Shown piece by piece: positions 1 to 11,162 of a DNA stretch of 64,000 bases (the stretch's first letter is position 1; the number at the start of each line of letters is the position of its first letter). The stretch comes from Lithospermum erythrorhizon (taxonomy: Eukaryota; Streptophyta; Magnoliopsida; Boraginales; Boraginaceae). Position numbers and translations under genes: made by a program. The notes under the pieces are model-generated. The model searched no databases, was not told the origin of the DNA, and worked only from the letters and a program-made list of their open reading frames with translations. The stretch lies in the NCBI GenBank assembly GCA_019722365.1, contig JADFUC010000540.1:62001-126000 (forward strand), read 5' to 3'.

Positions 1-1095
1 CAGGTTTTATTCGAAAAAAGATGTCACAAATAGTACAGACATTTAAAACTTTGCTGCATTATGTTATAAATAAAGCCTCCAGGCTAAAGTCATTTTCAGG
101 CTATGTATGATGAGTATTTTCTTGGTTCATACATCAAACCTTGAAGTTCCTCTCACCATCCCTTATTCCTTGAACTAGCACACTTTTCAGCAATCTCAGA
201 GTTTGATTATGTTTTGTGCTCTAAGCTAATGAGACATTTGACATGAAATATGATTTCTCCTATGTCATGATCCATAATTTCTGGAGTTTAAACATTCTTG
301 TTCAGTGTGCCAAGAATGTATCACATGTTGACTCAAGTGCAAACATTGCAATAGTATCAATAATAGATTTTCATTGATTGAATACTCTGTTATAAGAATT
401 TTGACAAAGCCACATATGACAATATAATTAACATTTCTCCCTTACATCATACACTTTGATATAGTCTATTAAATAGTTTTATGGTTATATCATTAATTCA
501 TTAATTTGATATGTTGTAATTTAAAGTAAAAATATGATTTCTAGCAAGAATTTTAAAACACAAATTTCTAATAAAAAATATTTCAATTTGAATATACTTA
601 TCATAAAGTCATTTCTGTAGAAATACTATTGCAAGATCTCCTCACTAGACACCCAATTACCCAAGAAGATAGTCTCCATCCCTCATATTAAAAGAGTTGG
701 TCTTCTAATTCCATCAATTCCATCACTTGAACCAACTCAATCTTGATACAAGAGCTAAATAAATTTGAATATACATTTTTTGGATATGATCTTAATTGGG
801 CCTTCTTCATACTTAAATAGATGTGTATATGAAAATTATCCGTAAATTTTATAGCTAGATGATCCATGTAGGACTACATTGTCTAATTATAGCACTTCAA
901 TCAATTAAGTCCAACAAAATGGATTTGTGCTCTTGTCGATTATGACTTTTCAGAATTTAATTTCTGGAGAAATATAATATTTTGAACCATTTTCTATTTA
1001 ATAATACGGCACAATGTTACATAATTATATATATTATTATATATCATCTAGTGATTTAATAAAAAACGTGCATCAAGATTTTTTAAAGCTCGAGC
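1..1095. other. AT-rich intergenic sequence
   Basis: No coding region with recognisable protein similarity, no structured RNA and no terminal repeats were seen. The sequence is plain AT-rich plant intergenic DNA up to the start of the LTR at 1096. Confidence 0.6.
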
Positions 1096-1521
1096 TGTAA
1101 CGCGTAAAAAGATTTTATTATTCATGATTATGCGCACCAATATAATAAAACTTTGTTGGGGAAACCTTTCTAGGTACAAAGAAGATTTATCAAATGGATT
1201 GAGGTTCGACTATCATTCTCTAAACCCGGGATTGGCTGACCGCCAGATGCCGACTACGTATGGGATTGGGATTTGGATTTGAGACTTGATTTGGGACTCG
1301 GAGACTGCTCCTGACCGTTTGTGACCCCAATGGATTTGATGCTCGGATGCGAGCCCGACCGCGCGCGATCCCCGAAATGATTCGGGATTTGCGCCGGATT
1401 GCTATGACCTCAAACCGATTTTGGATTCGAGACGGATAAAGCGCCTCTACCAATGCGCATCCTCTGTGACTCCGATACTTAGTCTGACTTCGCCTTTTGA
1501 CTTTGATACGGCCTCCAAGCC
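1096..1521 (-). repeat. Left LTR, first part (interrupted)
   Basis: This part is collinear with 9076-9540: shared phrases include AAGATTTATCAAAT, GATTGAGGTTCGACTATCA and the GACTTGATTTGGGACT run. It ends at the CCAAGCC heptamer where the hAT element begins. The 115-residue minus-strand open frame at 1220-1567 lies in this repeat and is not a gene. Confidence 0.6.
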
Positions 1522-2023
1522 AGGCGCGATCGACCGATTTATCGGATTTTGGGGCAAAAATCCGCAACCGGATTTCGGATATTTTGGAAAGTGAAAATCC
1601 GTCCGTTACCCGAAATCCGGGTCGACCGATTCTCGATTTCGGATATACCGGATTTTTACCGCCTTATCGACATTTTAATTAGTTTTTGGGCTAAATTCTT
1701 TTTATTTATAGCCGACATTTTTTTATTAGATTTCAAAATGATTTTTTATTTATATTTTCGCCTCGCTTTGCTAACTATATACAATATTTATAATAAAACA
1801 ATAAACTCCAAAGTCCAAAAATAATAACATAATAAAATTCAAAACTCTAAATATCTAAAAACATGAATAATAATAAGTTTAACGCCCAAATACTAATAAT
1901 AAGCTCAAACGTCCAAATACAAGAATAATAATAAGTCTAATCTATCCAAATACCAGAATATTAATAAATTTCAAATGTCCAAAATACAAGAAAATATCGA
2001 AATAAATCGATATATTCAAAACA

Positions 2024-2330
2024 CAATTCTCAAGAAGCATCTAAAATAAAATTCACCTATACAAAAATTAAATAAATATATTAGTGTTAAATATAAAAAT
2101 ATAAAAGAAAAAAAATACATAATTACAAGAATAATGATATAAACGTACCATACAAATCCATCTTCCATATCAATACATCACAAGACAACTCTCAAGAAGC
2201 TTCAAAAGTAGAATGCACGTCTACAAAAATAAAATAGATATATTAGTGTTAAATATAAAAATGTAAAAGAAAAAAAAATACATAATAATTACAAGAATAC
2301 TGATATGAAATTATGAACATACCATATGAA
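2024..2330. repeat. Direct duplication of about 165 bp inside the hAT element
   Basis: Two adjacent copies share CTCAAGAAGC near the start, then ATATATTAGTGTTAAATATAA and a run of A, ending in AATTACAAGAAT. They start near 2024 and 2190. They lie beyond the C-terminal transposase block, towards the transposon end. Confidence 0.6.
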
Positions 2331-4250
2331 GTTTTCTCAAACTTCTCAACATCTTCCATGGTAGTCTTCAAATCGATCTGGGCATCCTTAGTTTTTAACC
2401 AACTTTGAGCACACACAAGCATTTCGACCGTTTTCGGTTTCAAAACTCTATACTCATTCAAAACTCTACTCCGTAAGCAATGCTTGTTCTCGTGGCAATC
2501 AGAAACCGGAATAGCTAAAATATTCTAGCAATCTTAGACAAAAACAGAATATTCTCGTGTAATTTATTTTCCACCATTATGCACGTTCAACGCCTTTCAC
2601 AAGGTTCACTCAAATATCAGTCAATTCACATTTCATTTCAAGGACTCTCCACATCTACTCCATTTGAAATTCGTAATCCATCTCTTCCCAATTTGATGAT
2701 CTCTTCATTAACAATATTAGAATTAGAATTTTCATTGACTACTTTCTGGAGGCATATCGATCCATGGTTTCGATACAAGACTTCTAATTCGGAATTTGAT
2801 TTTGTCAACCATCGCTTTACCTCTTCACTAATCCTTCCTTAGCTAATATTTCACCATATAACTTCTTGAAGCAAAAACTCCCAGGTACTTAAACTTATAT
2901 CTAGGATCAAAGATAACCCAAGGATAAGCACCAGATTGTTCCTAACACTAGCATAATCCAATACTTATCAAATTTCACTTTCATTGTGTCAGTCTGCTTC
3001 AAAACAAGATCATCACTACTTTGCAGTTTTCTTATAGTCACATACATCATAACAATTTGTCTAAAGAATGAGGAAGATGTGACAAAATTACAACCAGAAA
3101 ATGCTAAAGTACACTTATAAAACAAACCTAGAAACTTGACAAATGTTTCACCTTTAGCCAATCATCATTAATGTGAGGCATCTAGATGAACATTGTTCTT
3201 CAAAGTTTTTGAAATAACTATAACAACTAGCATCTTCTCCTCCTCAACCTATTGAAAGCTTTTTGATATTTCTAATTGCCAAGCTGCTAATTTCAAGAAA
3301 GTCAATTCCATCGGGTGTCGGTGATCAAGACAAACTCTTCTACACCCAATTTTCCAAGGCAACACATTCTTGAAACAATTTACCCTTCAGGAGACGACTT
3401 CACAAACTTCACACATCTAATCTTCAAGATTAAAGTGAGTGCTCTTTCAAACCTTCTTAACAATGAGGTTAGTAATACGAAAAGACATCCGACATGCAAG
3501 CATTTATTATTCACAAATACTCCTCCGCCACCACACACTGTTTAAGTAATCTATAGCTCCACTATTTGAAGATGCATTATCAATGCCATCATAGAATCTT
3601 ATCAAACTCCCCTATTCATTCAAACAAGTCTCAATAGCCTTTCCCTATTTCACCTTATGACTTCAATCAAAGAAAAGTTCAAGATTTTTTTCTTAAGGTT
3701 CCAACTATCATCAATATAATGAAAATAAAACCAAGAACTAATATCCGAATCAAGTCCAACCATATCCGTAGTTAAGCACAACCGAAGTTTAAGCAACTTT
3801 TCAACACATGCTTTTCCTTTTCATACAATCTAAACAATCGCCAAGAATGTAAGATTCTACGAAGAAGTATAAACCTAGGCCTCTAATAGTCTAACAAACT
3901 CCTAAATCCTTCTCCTTCAACAAAATTAAATGATAACTCATCAACTATATGCATATTAGATGTTAATCCCAAGTTTCAATACCAAGGGCTTTAGTCTTTG
4001 TACCAATTATGGCACGGGATCCATCACTTTGTTTAGCACACAAATCATTAATTCTCGGTTGATTTTTATCTTTATGCTTAACAATGTTCTTATTCCACGG
4101 AGCTGATGGACACCTTGTGATATGATTATTTAAAGATCCAAGCCCATGTTTATTAGTATCACCGCATAAATTTTTAAACAATGCAAACATCTTGCTCTTT
4201 ATTCTCAATTTTCAAAGCGAAACCACAAATTAATGTTCTATCATTCTCAC
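2300..4250 (-). pseudogene. hAT/RICESLEEPER-type transposase, broken by frameshifts and stops
   Basis: Reading the minus strand from high to low coordinates, pieces of a plant hAT transposase appear in the right order but in different frames. A BED-type zinc-finger end (GLGSLNNHITRC) lies near 4100. The segment IVDELSFNFVEGEGF, which opens the catalytic region of this family, is near 3905-3955. DNASSNSGAIDYL, the conserved Asp-containing block, is near 3545-3585. The hAT-like region FVKFLGLFYKCTLAFSG leading to KFDKYW lies at 2960-3160. The C-terminal dimerisation block KPKTVEMLVCAQSWLK is at 2340-2461. Family proteins are about 650-700 residues in one frame. Here several frame changes and stops separate the pieces, so it cannot make active enzyme. 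DNA-binding, strand-transfer and dimerisation parts are all represented. Confidence 0.75.
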
Positions 4251-4574
4251 CACTTCCACCAATACTAGTTAAAGATCGAGTCCTAACTTGTCTTATGTGA
4301 GGTTCATGAGTGTTTATAATTAGCGTGACATTTAGCGCATGCTTAGCAAAGGAACTTACAACTCTAGAGACATCTGTCGAGTTGACTCCATCTTCCAACT
4401 CATTGTTCGCGGTCATGTCCCAATAATCCGCCATAGTTTCAATTCTTCTCAATGTAGGAACGGATCCGCATTTGTTCACCCATAATACTTCGCACAATAA
4501 CATTACATTCATGTCAAACGAATAAATATTTAGTACGTACCACAAATTCAAATCCGTGAGCTTCATGCTTTCAA

Positions 4575-4835
4575 CCAATCGCTAATAAACTAAAATTAAT
4601 ACAAATAATAAACATTAATAAACAAATTAATAAACTGAAATAATAACTTAAAATTAATAAACTGATATTAATACAAATTAATAAACTAAAATTAATAAAC
4701 AAATTCGAAATAAAAACAAATTAATACAAATAATAAACATTAATAAACAAATTATCACAAATAATAGATAAATTAATAAACCCGAATAAATTAAAATTAA
4801 TAAATCGATATTAATACAAATTAATAAACTAATTT
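4575..4835. repeat. AT-rich degenerate minisatellite (ATTAATAAAC units)
   Basis: Repeated variants of ATTAATAAAC and ATTAATACAAATTAATAAAC fill the region in head-to-tail order. It lies upstream of the transposase relic, in the hAT subterminal region. Confidence 0.6.
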
Positions 4836-5281
4836 GACTCATAGCCTGAGTCGGCACCCGACAATAAGTGGGGAGAACGGTGTTACGGGTACCGCGCTGA
4901 ATCGGCAAATGGAGAATGGTAAGTGTTGAAGTCAAGAAGGCTGTCATTGCCTAAAGCCCTACAAGAGTACAAGGCCGGGATGGTAAAATAAAAATGAATC
5001 GTAAAGGCCCATCCAACGGGTCAATGGCGAATCGGCAGTGGCCCATCCAACAATACGGAGAATGGCCGGGCCGATTGTTATATAAATTTGTTTTAAAAAA
5101 AATACATCGAACCGGACCGACCGTTAAAATCCGCCCGCTCCAGACCGATAACCGATCCGTCCTGCTCAATTAAAATATATGTTAAAAACCGGACCGTCCG
5201 GCCCGCCGGGTTTTTTATCCGAAATCCGGCCGACCGACCGGATCCGACAAAACGGGATTTTTATCCGAGTCCAACCAAGCC

Positions 5282-5735
5282 CCAGTCCTGCTTACCCCGT
5301 GTGGTTGTACGGACTCGACCTGGTCGCTGGGGACTGGAAATATGGACCGAGACTTGGATTTGGATGTGTCTAGCTGGGTGCCTTCACTGGATCCTCGTAT
5401 TCACCCGACTGAAGTTTAGATGATTAGTAGCTTTCTACTCCGACCAGCTATTCGATATGCTTCTTCCACAAAAGTGGGGCGCCTTTAGCAATTTCATCGT
5501 CAGAGCCTTCTTTGAGTTTACTATGTGGGCCTTTATGGCTTAATTTATGATTTGATGTTCGAGATCTCGAAATGATCGTATTCTCATCAAATGTTGGATG
5601 TTGTTCCCTGAATTACCGCTCTTTCAGGTAGTAATTCAATCTTGTTCCTAATATTAGGTGCCTATTTTGGTGATGGGGTTTAATAATTTTGTGTTCTTTC
5701 TCCGTTCTTCAATTTAGTCACTCATTTATCTAGAC
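5282..5735 (-). repeat. Left LTR, second part
   Basis: This part is collinear with about 9570-10045: shared stretches include GACTCGACCTGG, GAGACTTGGATTTG, GAGTTTACTAT, GGATGTTGTTC and TCTTTCTC. It resumes the LTR after the hAT insertion. Confidence 0.6.
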
Positions 5736-8700
5736 TTTTAGGTTGAAGATTTCAGTATTTTTGGTGGTTTTGTGATGATTTTTCAATTCGAAAAACAAAT
5801 AAACTTGCAGGTTTTTCTAGAGAAATACCGTAGTTATTTTTACGCTAAATTCTTTTTCGTGAGATTTGCTGTATTTTTTTTGTGTAGAGGTTTTGTTTTA
5901 TGTCAACATAAGGGGAGATATTTAAGGCGCTTTCTTTTCTGACTTATCCACTTTCGTGTGGATTACGATCATAACCGTTGATTTTGGAGGAATATCTCGA
6001 TTTTAGTTTGGAGAACACCGCAAAGTGCCGACTTTGATTGGTATTCCAAACATATTAACCTAGTTCCTTTATTTATTTTTATCGGGTTCATTTTGAGCCC
6101 GTTTGTCAAGAAAACAGTATTTTTATTTCAGTTTTCTCCTATAATTTATTATTTTAATCTCGTAAATTATTGAACCCTATTTTAATGCCACATCATAACA
6201 CGAGATGTATAATATTAGGTTTTAATTAATGATAAAACCTAATTTCACCACTTTAATTAATTTCAGGTGGCTAAAATATCGGGAACCCTTAATTTACACG
6301 TGTCCGATTTTAATTAGAGGCTCGATCGAAATCCTAATCGCCACATGTCACACTGAGATTGACCTTTAATTAATTTAATTAATCGATCCTCTTAAATTAG
6401 AGTTTCATAATTTAATTAATTAAATTTTGATTGTCTACAAATGCCTCTTCGAGCCCGGCATCGTGAAAATCAAGACGTGGATGACGCCTGGCCAATTATA
6501 TAGCAGTCCGTCTTTTATAAATATGACCTTGGAGTGATACCTTGGTAGTATTTGACTCACGCTTAACTCGGTAGCCGATCAAGTTTGTACCGCTGAAGGA
6601 GACATGGAGATTTTTTTGAGGTGATGACTGAACTTAGGGCTTCCAAGTTGCCTACGTACCCCTTTGGGATCAAGTCAAACGTAGTTCGGGATAGGTTTGC
6701 CTTGGTCTCAGCAGAGACTGCTGTGCGGGCGCGATTTTAGACTCTCGTCCATGAATGTAATAGGTGTTTTATACTCTCACCAAGGAGTCTGTGAACGCTT
6801 AACCTCATGAAGATGACAAACGCTTAGACTAATATCAAGGATAACGGAGAAGTTTACTCGTATCAAGGAGAACGGAGACAGCTTATTCTCATATCAAGGA
6901 GATTTGACGCTTTACGCCATATCAAGGAGCACTAGACAGCTTTACCCTCTATCTAAGAGTGTTGTGCATTCTTTTGACTTTAGCAAGTGTCTCATTCCGA
7001 ATGATACAATTGTACACTCGATGCTTGCCCCCATTTTGATGTTGAGGTTGTGGGTATCATGCGAATGCATACTTTGAATGAAACAAAAGTGTATTGCAAT
7101 CTTTAGAATGGTGTCTATGCACCCGTCTGATTGCAATATGCAATGGAGTTTGTTGTGGATTTATTGAGTCTACCTTCTTGGGTACGCCTGCTGCTTCAAT
7201 CTTCAAGACCATCTTTTTCTGTTGGTTGTTTGCCCCAACTTCCGGAAGACCAATTTATGATTTGATGTTCCCGGGCTGGTAGTTGATCATCACCGCTTAC
7301 CCTTTGAAAGATTCTAATTTGATATAGGCATTAAGGCCTGGGACGCTCATATGTTGCCTCTTTGGAGTCGGAATTTCATCAATTTTTTCCACACATCTGG
7401 GAGTTATCTAACTTCTCCATGATTTTCTAAGTAAATTTCCATGATTTTCTTTTTGTCTCGACATCCCTATGCATTTTTGTTGCAAATAGCCACATGATTA
7501 ACATTGACCTTGTTCCTTTCAAGGACATATTCCTTGATCCGCCAAACCCATCACTTTTCTTTGAAGGTGAACATTTTCTCTGGTGGATTACCAAGCAAAA
7601 ATGTGATACTGCAATAGTTTGGCTCAATATTTCTATTGGCCTCCCCGCCATTTGATCTATTTTATGTTTTTCATTTAGCAGCCTCAAGGATTTCTGTATC
7701 GCCCGAGTCAAATAATGGATATTCTTTGGCTTGTATCTCTTCGCTGATCTAATCCTCTCGCTTCCAAATTTAATATCTCCTCTCAGGCTGTTTTGTTTTG
7801 AAGGAGGACTTTATTGACTTGGAAGTTGTGGCATGTACATCTTCTTTGCATGGCTCTTCGAGATCTACACCTTCAAATTTGGCATTGTGTCGCCGATGTG
7901 TGCTCGCACTCTTCCTTTCGTTGGGCGCCAATAACTCCATGTCATGGGCCTCATTGATAGTCATGTCTTTGAAGCACCTTAGTATTGTATTTGTCCCAAA
8001 GGCATGCCTTGAATGCACATACGATAGTTGATGTTTCCGATAGTCTATCTTTTGTGACAGCCAACATCCGCTTATGAAGTTCAAGAGGCCTCGCTCGCGC
8101 GCTGTCTCGAATGCTAGTTAGCCCCCACGCTAACCGCATTTGGGCGCCAAGGTTTTGATTAGAATTTGTATCAACAAAGGCTTCAACGACGGTGAAGCAG
8201 TTCAGCTCTCAAAGGTACCACTCAAATGAATTTTTAAATGGACCGAACGAATGCTTAACCATACGATCCTATCCGCCCCAACATTATTTTATGTCTCAAT
8301 AAAGTGAATGATATATTGTTGGGATTCCTTAAACTCCATCGAATCATGAATTTGGAGGCCATAGCCATGAGGCATCTTTTAGAAGGATCTATGCCGCAGG
8401 TGCAGGCTCGACATAGAGCACTATCCTAATTGTCTTTTGATTTCTTAATACGAATCCCCTGAAGAAGCCAAGGGATTGTTCCGTCACTGACATGAAAGTT
8501 CTACTACCCTTTGTTGGTTGTCCTGATACATTTCGAGGCTTGAGCTATACAGTTTCTGCACATCCTCATGAGGTATTAGGCGCTGAGAAGTAGGTTATCG
8601 TGTCGCTTCTACTATCTGTTGATGCTGCTCATGTTCTTGCATCTTCCTGCCTCATGTTGATAGTGCTTCACTTTGGAGTCAGATTCGCTTGGCCATGTCT

Positions 8701-9051
8701 TCGATCACCTTTACTAGAGGCTACTTTGCTCCTCCAAGGTCAGAATAGCCATCATGACCTCCTCATGAGTCGGAAGAGTTGGGCGTAAGACCCTTCTTGT
8801 CTCCTTCATGGGCGAGCGCTAGGGCATTCCGAACCACAACTTGGTGTTCTATCCTCCAACTGCCGAGTATCTAGGTCACCGAAGTTGCTTGATTTATTTG
8901 GCGTGGTTGGCACACTGCTGGTTTATGTATCTCGATCGATCGTGTTTGCTGCGATCAGCATCTTCGTAGTACTCCTTGAACACGGAGAGAAGAAGCTTCC
9001 ATTTAGGTCCTTGAACCATTTTTGAGTCGCCAGTGACAAGAGTGTAGAGTA
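5736..9051 (-). other. Internal region of the gypsy-like element, no recognisable proteins
   Basis: Short open frames on both strands (for example minus-strand 7427-7711 and 7770-8084) do not contain a zinc knuckle, aspartic protease DSG, reverse transcriptase YxDD or integrase motif that I can identify. An AT-rich palindromic zone of TTAATTAA occurs at 6190-6430. The minus-strand frames could be worn gag, but nothing in them proves it. Confidence 0.45.
6825..6965. repeat. Short tandem repeat, ATATCAAGGA units
   Basis: Four copies of a roughly 26-33 bp unit beginning TATCAAGGA occur at about 6834, 6859, 6892 and 6921, followed by a weaker TATCTAAGAG copy at about 6950. Units share the order TATCAAGGAGAACGGAGA and then a GCTTTA- or TTTACTC-like tail. 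Confidence 0.6.
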
Positions 9052-9075
9052 GTCCCATCGGGCGCAAGCAAGATT
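9052..9075 (-). promoter_or_regulatory. Putative gypsy primer-binding region
   Basis: On the minus strand, the bases just after the LTR end read TTGCGCCCGATGGGACT. This resembles the GGCGCC-type primer-binding sites of plant gypsy elements and abuts the 9076 repeat boundary. It is an imperfect match. Confidence 0.35.
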
Positions 9076-10045
9076 TGTACGCGAGAAAGATTTTATTATT
9101 TATGAGTATGCACACCAATACAATAAAACCCCTTTGGGAAAACCTTTTTAGGTACAAAAAAGATTTATCAAATCGATTGAGGTTCGACTATCAATCTATT
9201 GGTCTCTAAACGGATTGTTGAGTGCTTGAGATGCTTGATTTGGTGTAGTCTTGGACTTGGACTTGAATTTGAGACTTGGATTTGAGACTTGATTTGGGAC
9301 TTGGATATGTGTCTGGACCGGTTTGGCGACCTCGGCTGATTTCAGCTTGGATTTGATGTTCGACGCTGAAATCGGACATGCGCAGACGATCTTGAGTTGG
9401 ATTAGATTCAGGCTCGACCGCATGCGTGATCCCGAGCTGGATTTGGATTTCAGATCGATAAAATCTAGATCAATGTGATCCTAGATCGATGTGGACTGGT
9501 CTTGGATTTGGTCATTGACTCGATACGGGTCCAAGCCGGGGGCATTTTTTACAGCCCATCTCATGGCGACCGCATGGACTCGACCTGGTCTTAGACTCAC
9601 GCGATCCGAGACTTGGATTTGACGTGTGCTCAGCTGGGGTACCTTGCACGCCTTGATCCCGCATGTACCGACCGAGTTCGATGTTTAGCAGCCTACTCGA
9701 TCTTCTCGTGTGCTATCCTCGTGTGGATATGCTTCCTTCCATCACAATGGGGTACTTTAAGAAGCTTGTCTCCAAGAAAGCTTCTCGACGCGCAGTGGCC
9801 ATGTGAAATAGATCCCGCATGAGTTTACTATATGGGCCTTATGGCTTAACTCAGAAAGGATTGGATGTTTCTGAGATTCGAAAGGATTAGATCTTTACTC
9901 CATTTTTGGATGTTGTTCTCGAAATTACTTCGCTTGTGCAGCATTCAACCTTGTTCTTACACATTAGGCTTCATTTTAGTGACGGAGTTGAAAGATTTGT
10001 GTATTCTTTCTCTGCTCTTCAATTCTGCACCTATTTATCCTAATA
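9076..10045 (-). repeat. Right LTR of the gypsy-like element
   Basis: This is the uninterrupted copy of the long direct repeat. It supplies the reference that shows where the hAT element landed in the left copy. Similarity to the left copy fades near 10045, so the outer end is approximate and may be truncated. Confidence 0.6.
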
Positions 10046-11050
10046 ACTTGCATACGTTGTTCAATTCTTCATTCTTCAATTTTTTCCCTTTTCTACTCTT
10101 CTCCATTTTCTGAAAATGTCTAAAGACTTCAATTATATAAGGGAAGTAAAATTATTATTAATCAAATAAATATCATGCGATCTAATATGTTTTCCAGGAA
10201 TTCTGGTCATAAGAATTTTTCATCCAAAGAATTCAAGACTTCAATTATTTTTATTGCTTAGGTAAACGTGATTGTCGAATTATTTTATTCATTCGAAGGA
10301 CAAGTAGTAGTTATTTTATTTAAAAAATTTGAGAGTAAAAACAATCATTCTATATATAGAAGAATTATTGAAGGGACAGTGCGGCCAGGCATGACACTTT
10401 CGACTGATACAATAATAATGATCAATTGGCTCATTGAAACCGTTGGATTTTAATATTCGATATACAATCGTGTGAATATATTTTTGTGTCCAACTTATTT
10501 TAAGATGGTTGAAAAACAATATTTTATTTTTCTAATGATTTCAATCCCTATTATTACATATAGGGCGAGCTCAGATGCTCTTAGATTTCATTTACTTGGA
10601 CAACATACTGATACAACATAAGACAATGTTTCTCCAGAAATAATGAATATGGCACACACTCCATTGTATTTACCCATCCCCACAACCCCACACCAAAAAT
10701 TATTTTACCTAATCCATTTTATATCATAAATTCCCAATAATGTGACTGTGTACCCTTTATGATTGCATATTAAAATCCAAACATCTCAATCATGACTGCA
10801 AAAAAGAACGGACCTATATGACATGAGAATACGTATACAATGCAAAACTATATTATCTTAAATATATATCACAATCAATATATTAAATGAACTAAAAAAT
10901 TCGTCAGTGTTATCTTCCCATGCATGGGCAGTTGAGCGCACAATTCAATTTTCAATAATGCTATCAGGATATAATTGTTTTTAATTACACTGAATATGAC
11001 TTATTAATTAAATACTCTATATGCACCAAACTATCATCATTTTCATATGC
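10046..11050. other. Intergenic region upstream of the dioxygenase gene
   Basis: No gene or repeat with clear termini was recognised. It is AT-rich and carries the likely promoter of the downstream dioxygenase at its right edge. Confidence 0.5.
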
Positions 11051-11051
11051 T

Positions 11052-11058
11052 TATAAAT
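11052..11058 (+). promoter_or_regulatory. TATA box, dioxygenase gene
   Basis: TATAAAT lies 105 bases before the first ATG codon at 11163. That allows a start site near 11085 and a leader of roughly 80 bases, which is normal for a plant gene. No competing in-frame ATG lies closer. Confidence 0.45.
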
Positions 11059-11162
11059 GCCATGATCAATCATGCAAATTCTACAATACATACAAGCTTT
11101 TCCATCAGAAATTTGTTCCATATATCTTTTAAGGTTTCACTTCAATCTTAGAGATAAGAAGC

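Larger units (their letters stand above)
1522..5274 (-). mobile_element. hAT (Ac-like) DNA transposon inserted in the LTR
   Basis: The segment interrupts an LTR whose uninterrupted copy lies at 9076-10045. CCAAGCC occurs on both sides (1515-1521 and 5275-5281), consistent with the 8 bp target duplication typical of hAT, of which I can match 7 bases. Both ends are rich in CCGGAT, CCGACC and GGATTT motifs in opposite orientations, as in hAT subterminal regions, although clean terminal inverted repeats are not visible. The interior encodes a broken hAT transposase on the minus strand. A second copy of the left end is found at 16025-16330. Exact ends are uncertain by several bases. Confidence 0.65.
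1096..10045 (-). mobile_element. Decayed gypsy-like LTR retroelement, non-coding, with nested hAT insertion
   Basis: Two long direct repeats flank this region. The left copy (1096-1521 continued at 5282-5735) and the right copy (9076-10045) share long recognisable stretches, for example ATTGAGGTTCGACTATCA, GACTCGACCTGG and TGGATGTTGTTC. Both begin with TGTA followed by a CGCG-containing segment. Just left of the right copy is TCCCATCGGGCGCAA, which read on the minus strand resembles the primer-binding region of plant gypsy elements, so I infer minus-strand orientation. The internal part (5736-9075) holds only short open frames with no recognisable gag, protease or polymerase motif. The element is therefore non-autonomous or very degraded. 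The right end is approximate: the two copies stop aligning by eye near 5735 and 10045. Confidence 0.55.

Noticed and set aside
1220..1567. 115-residue minus-strand open frame
   Set aside because: Lies in the LTR and crosses into the hAT insertion. Composition reflects GATTTGG-type repeats, and the corresponding frame is not preserved in the other LTR copy.
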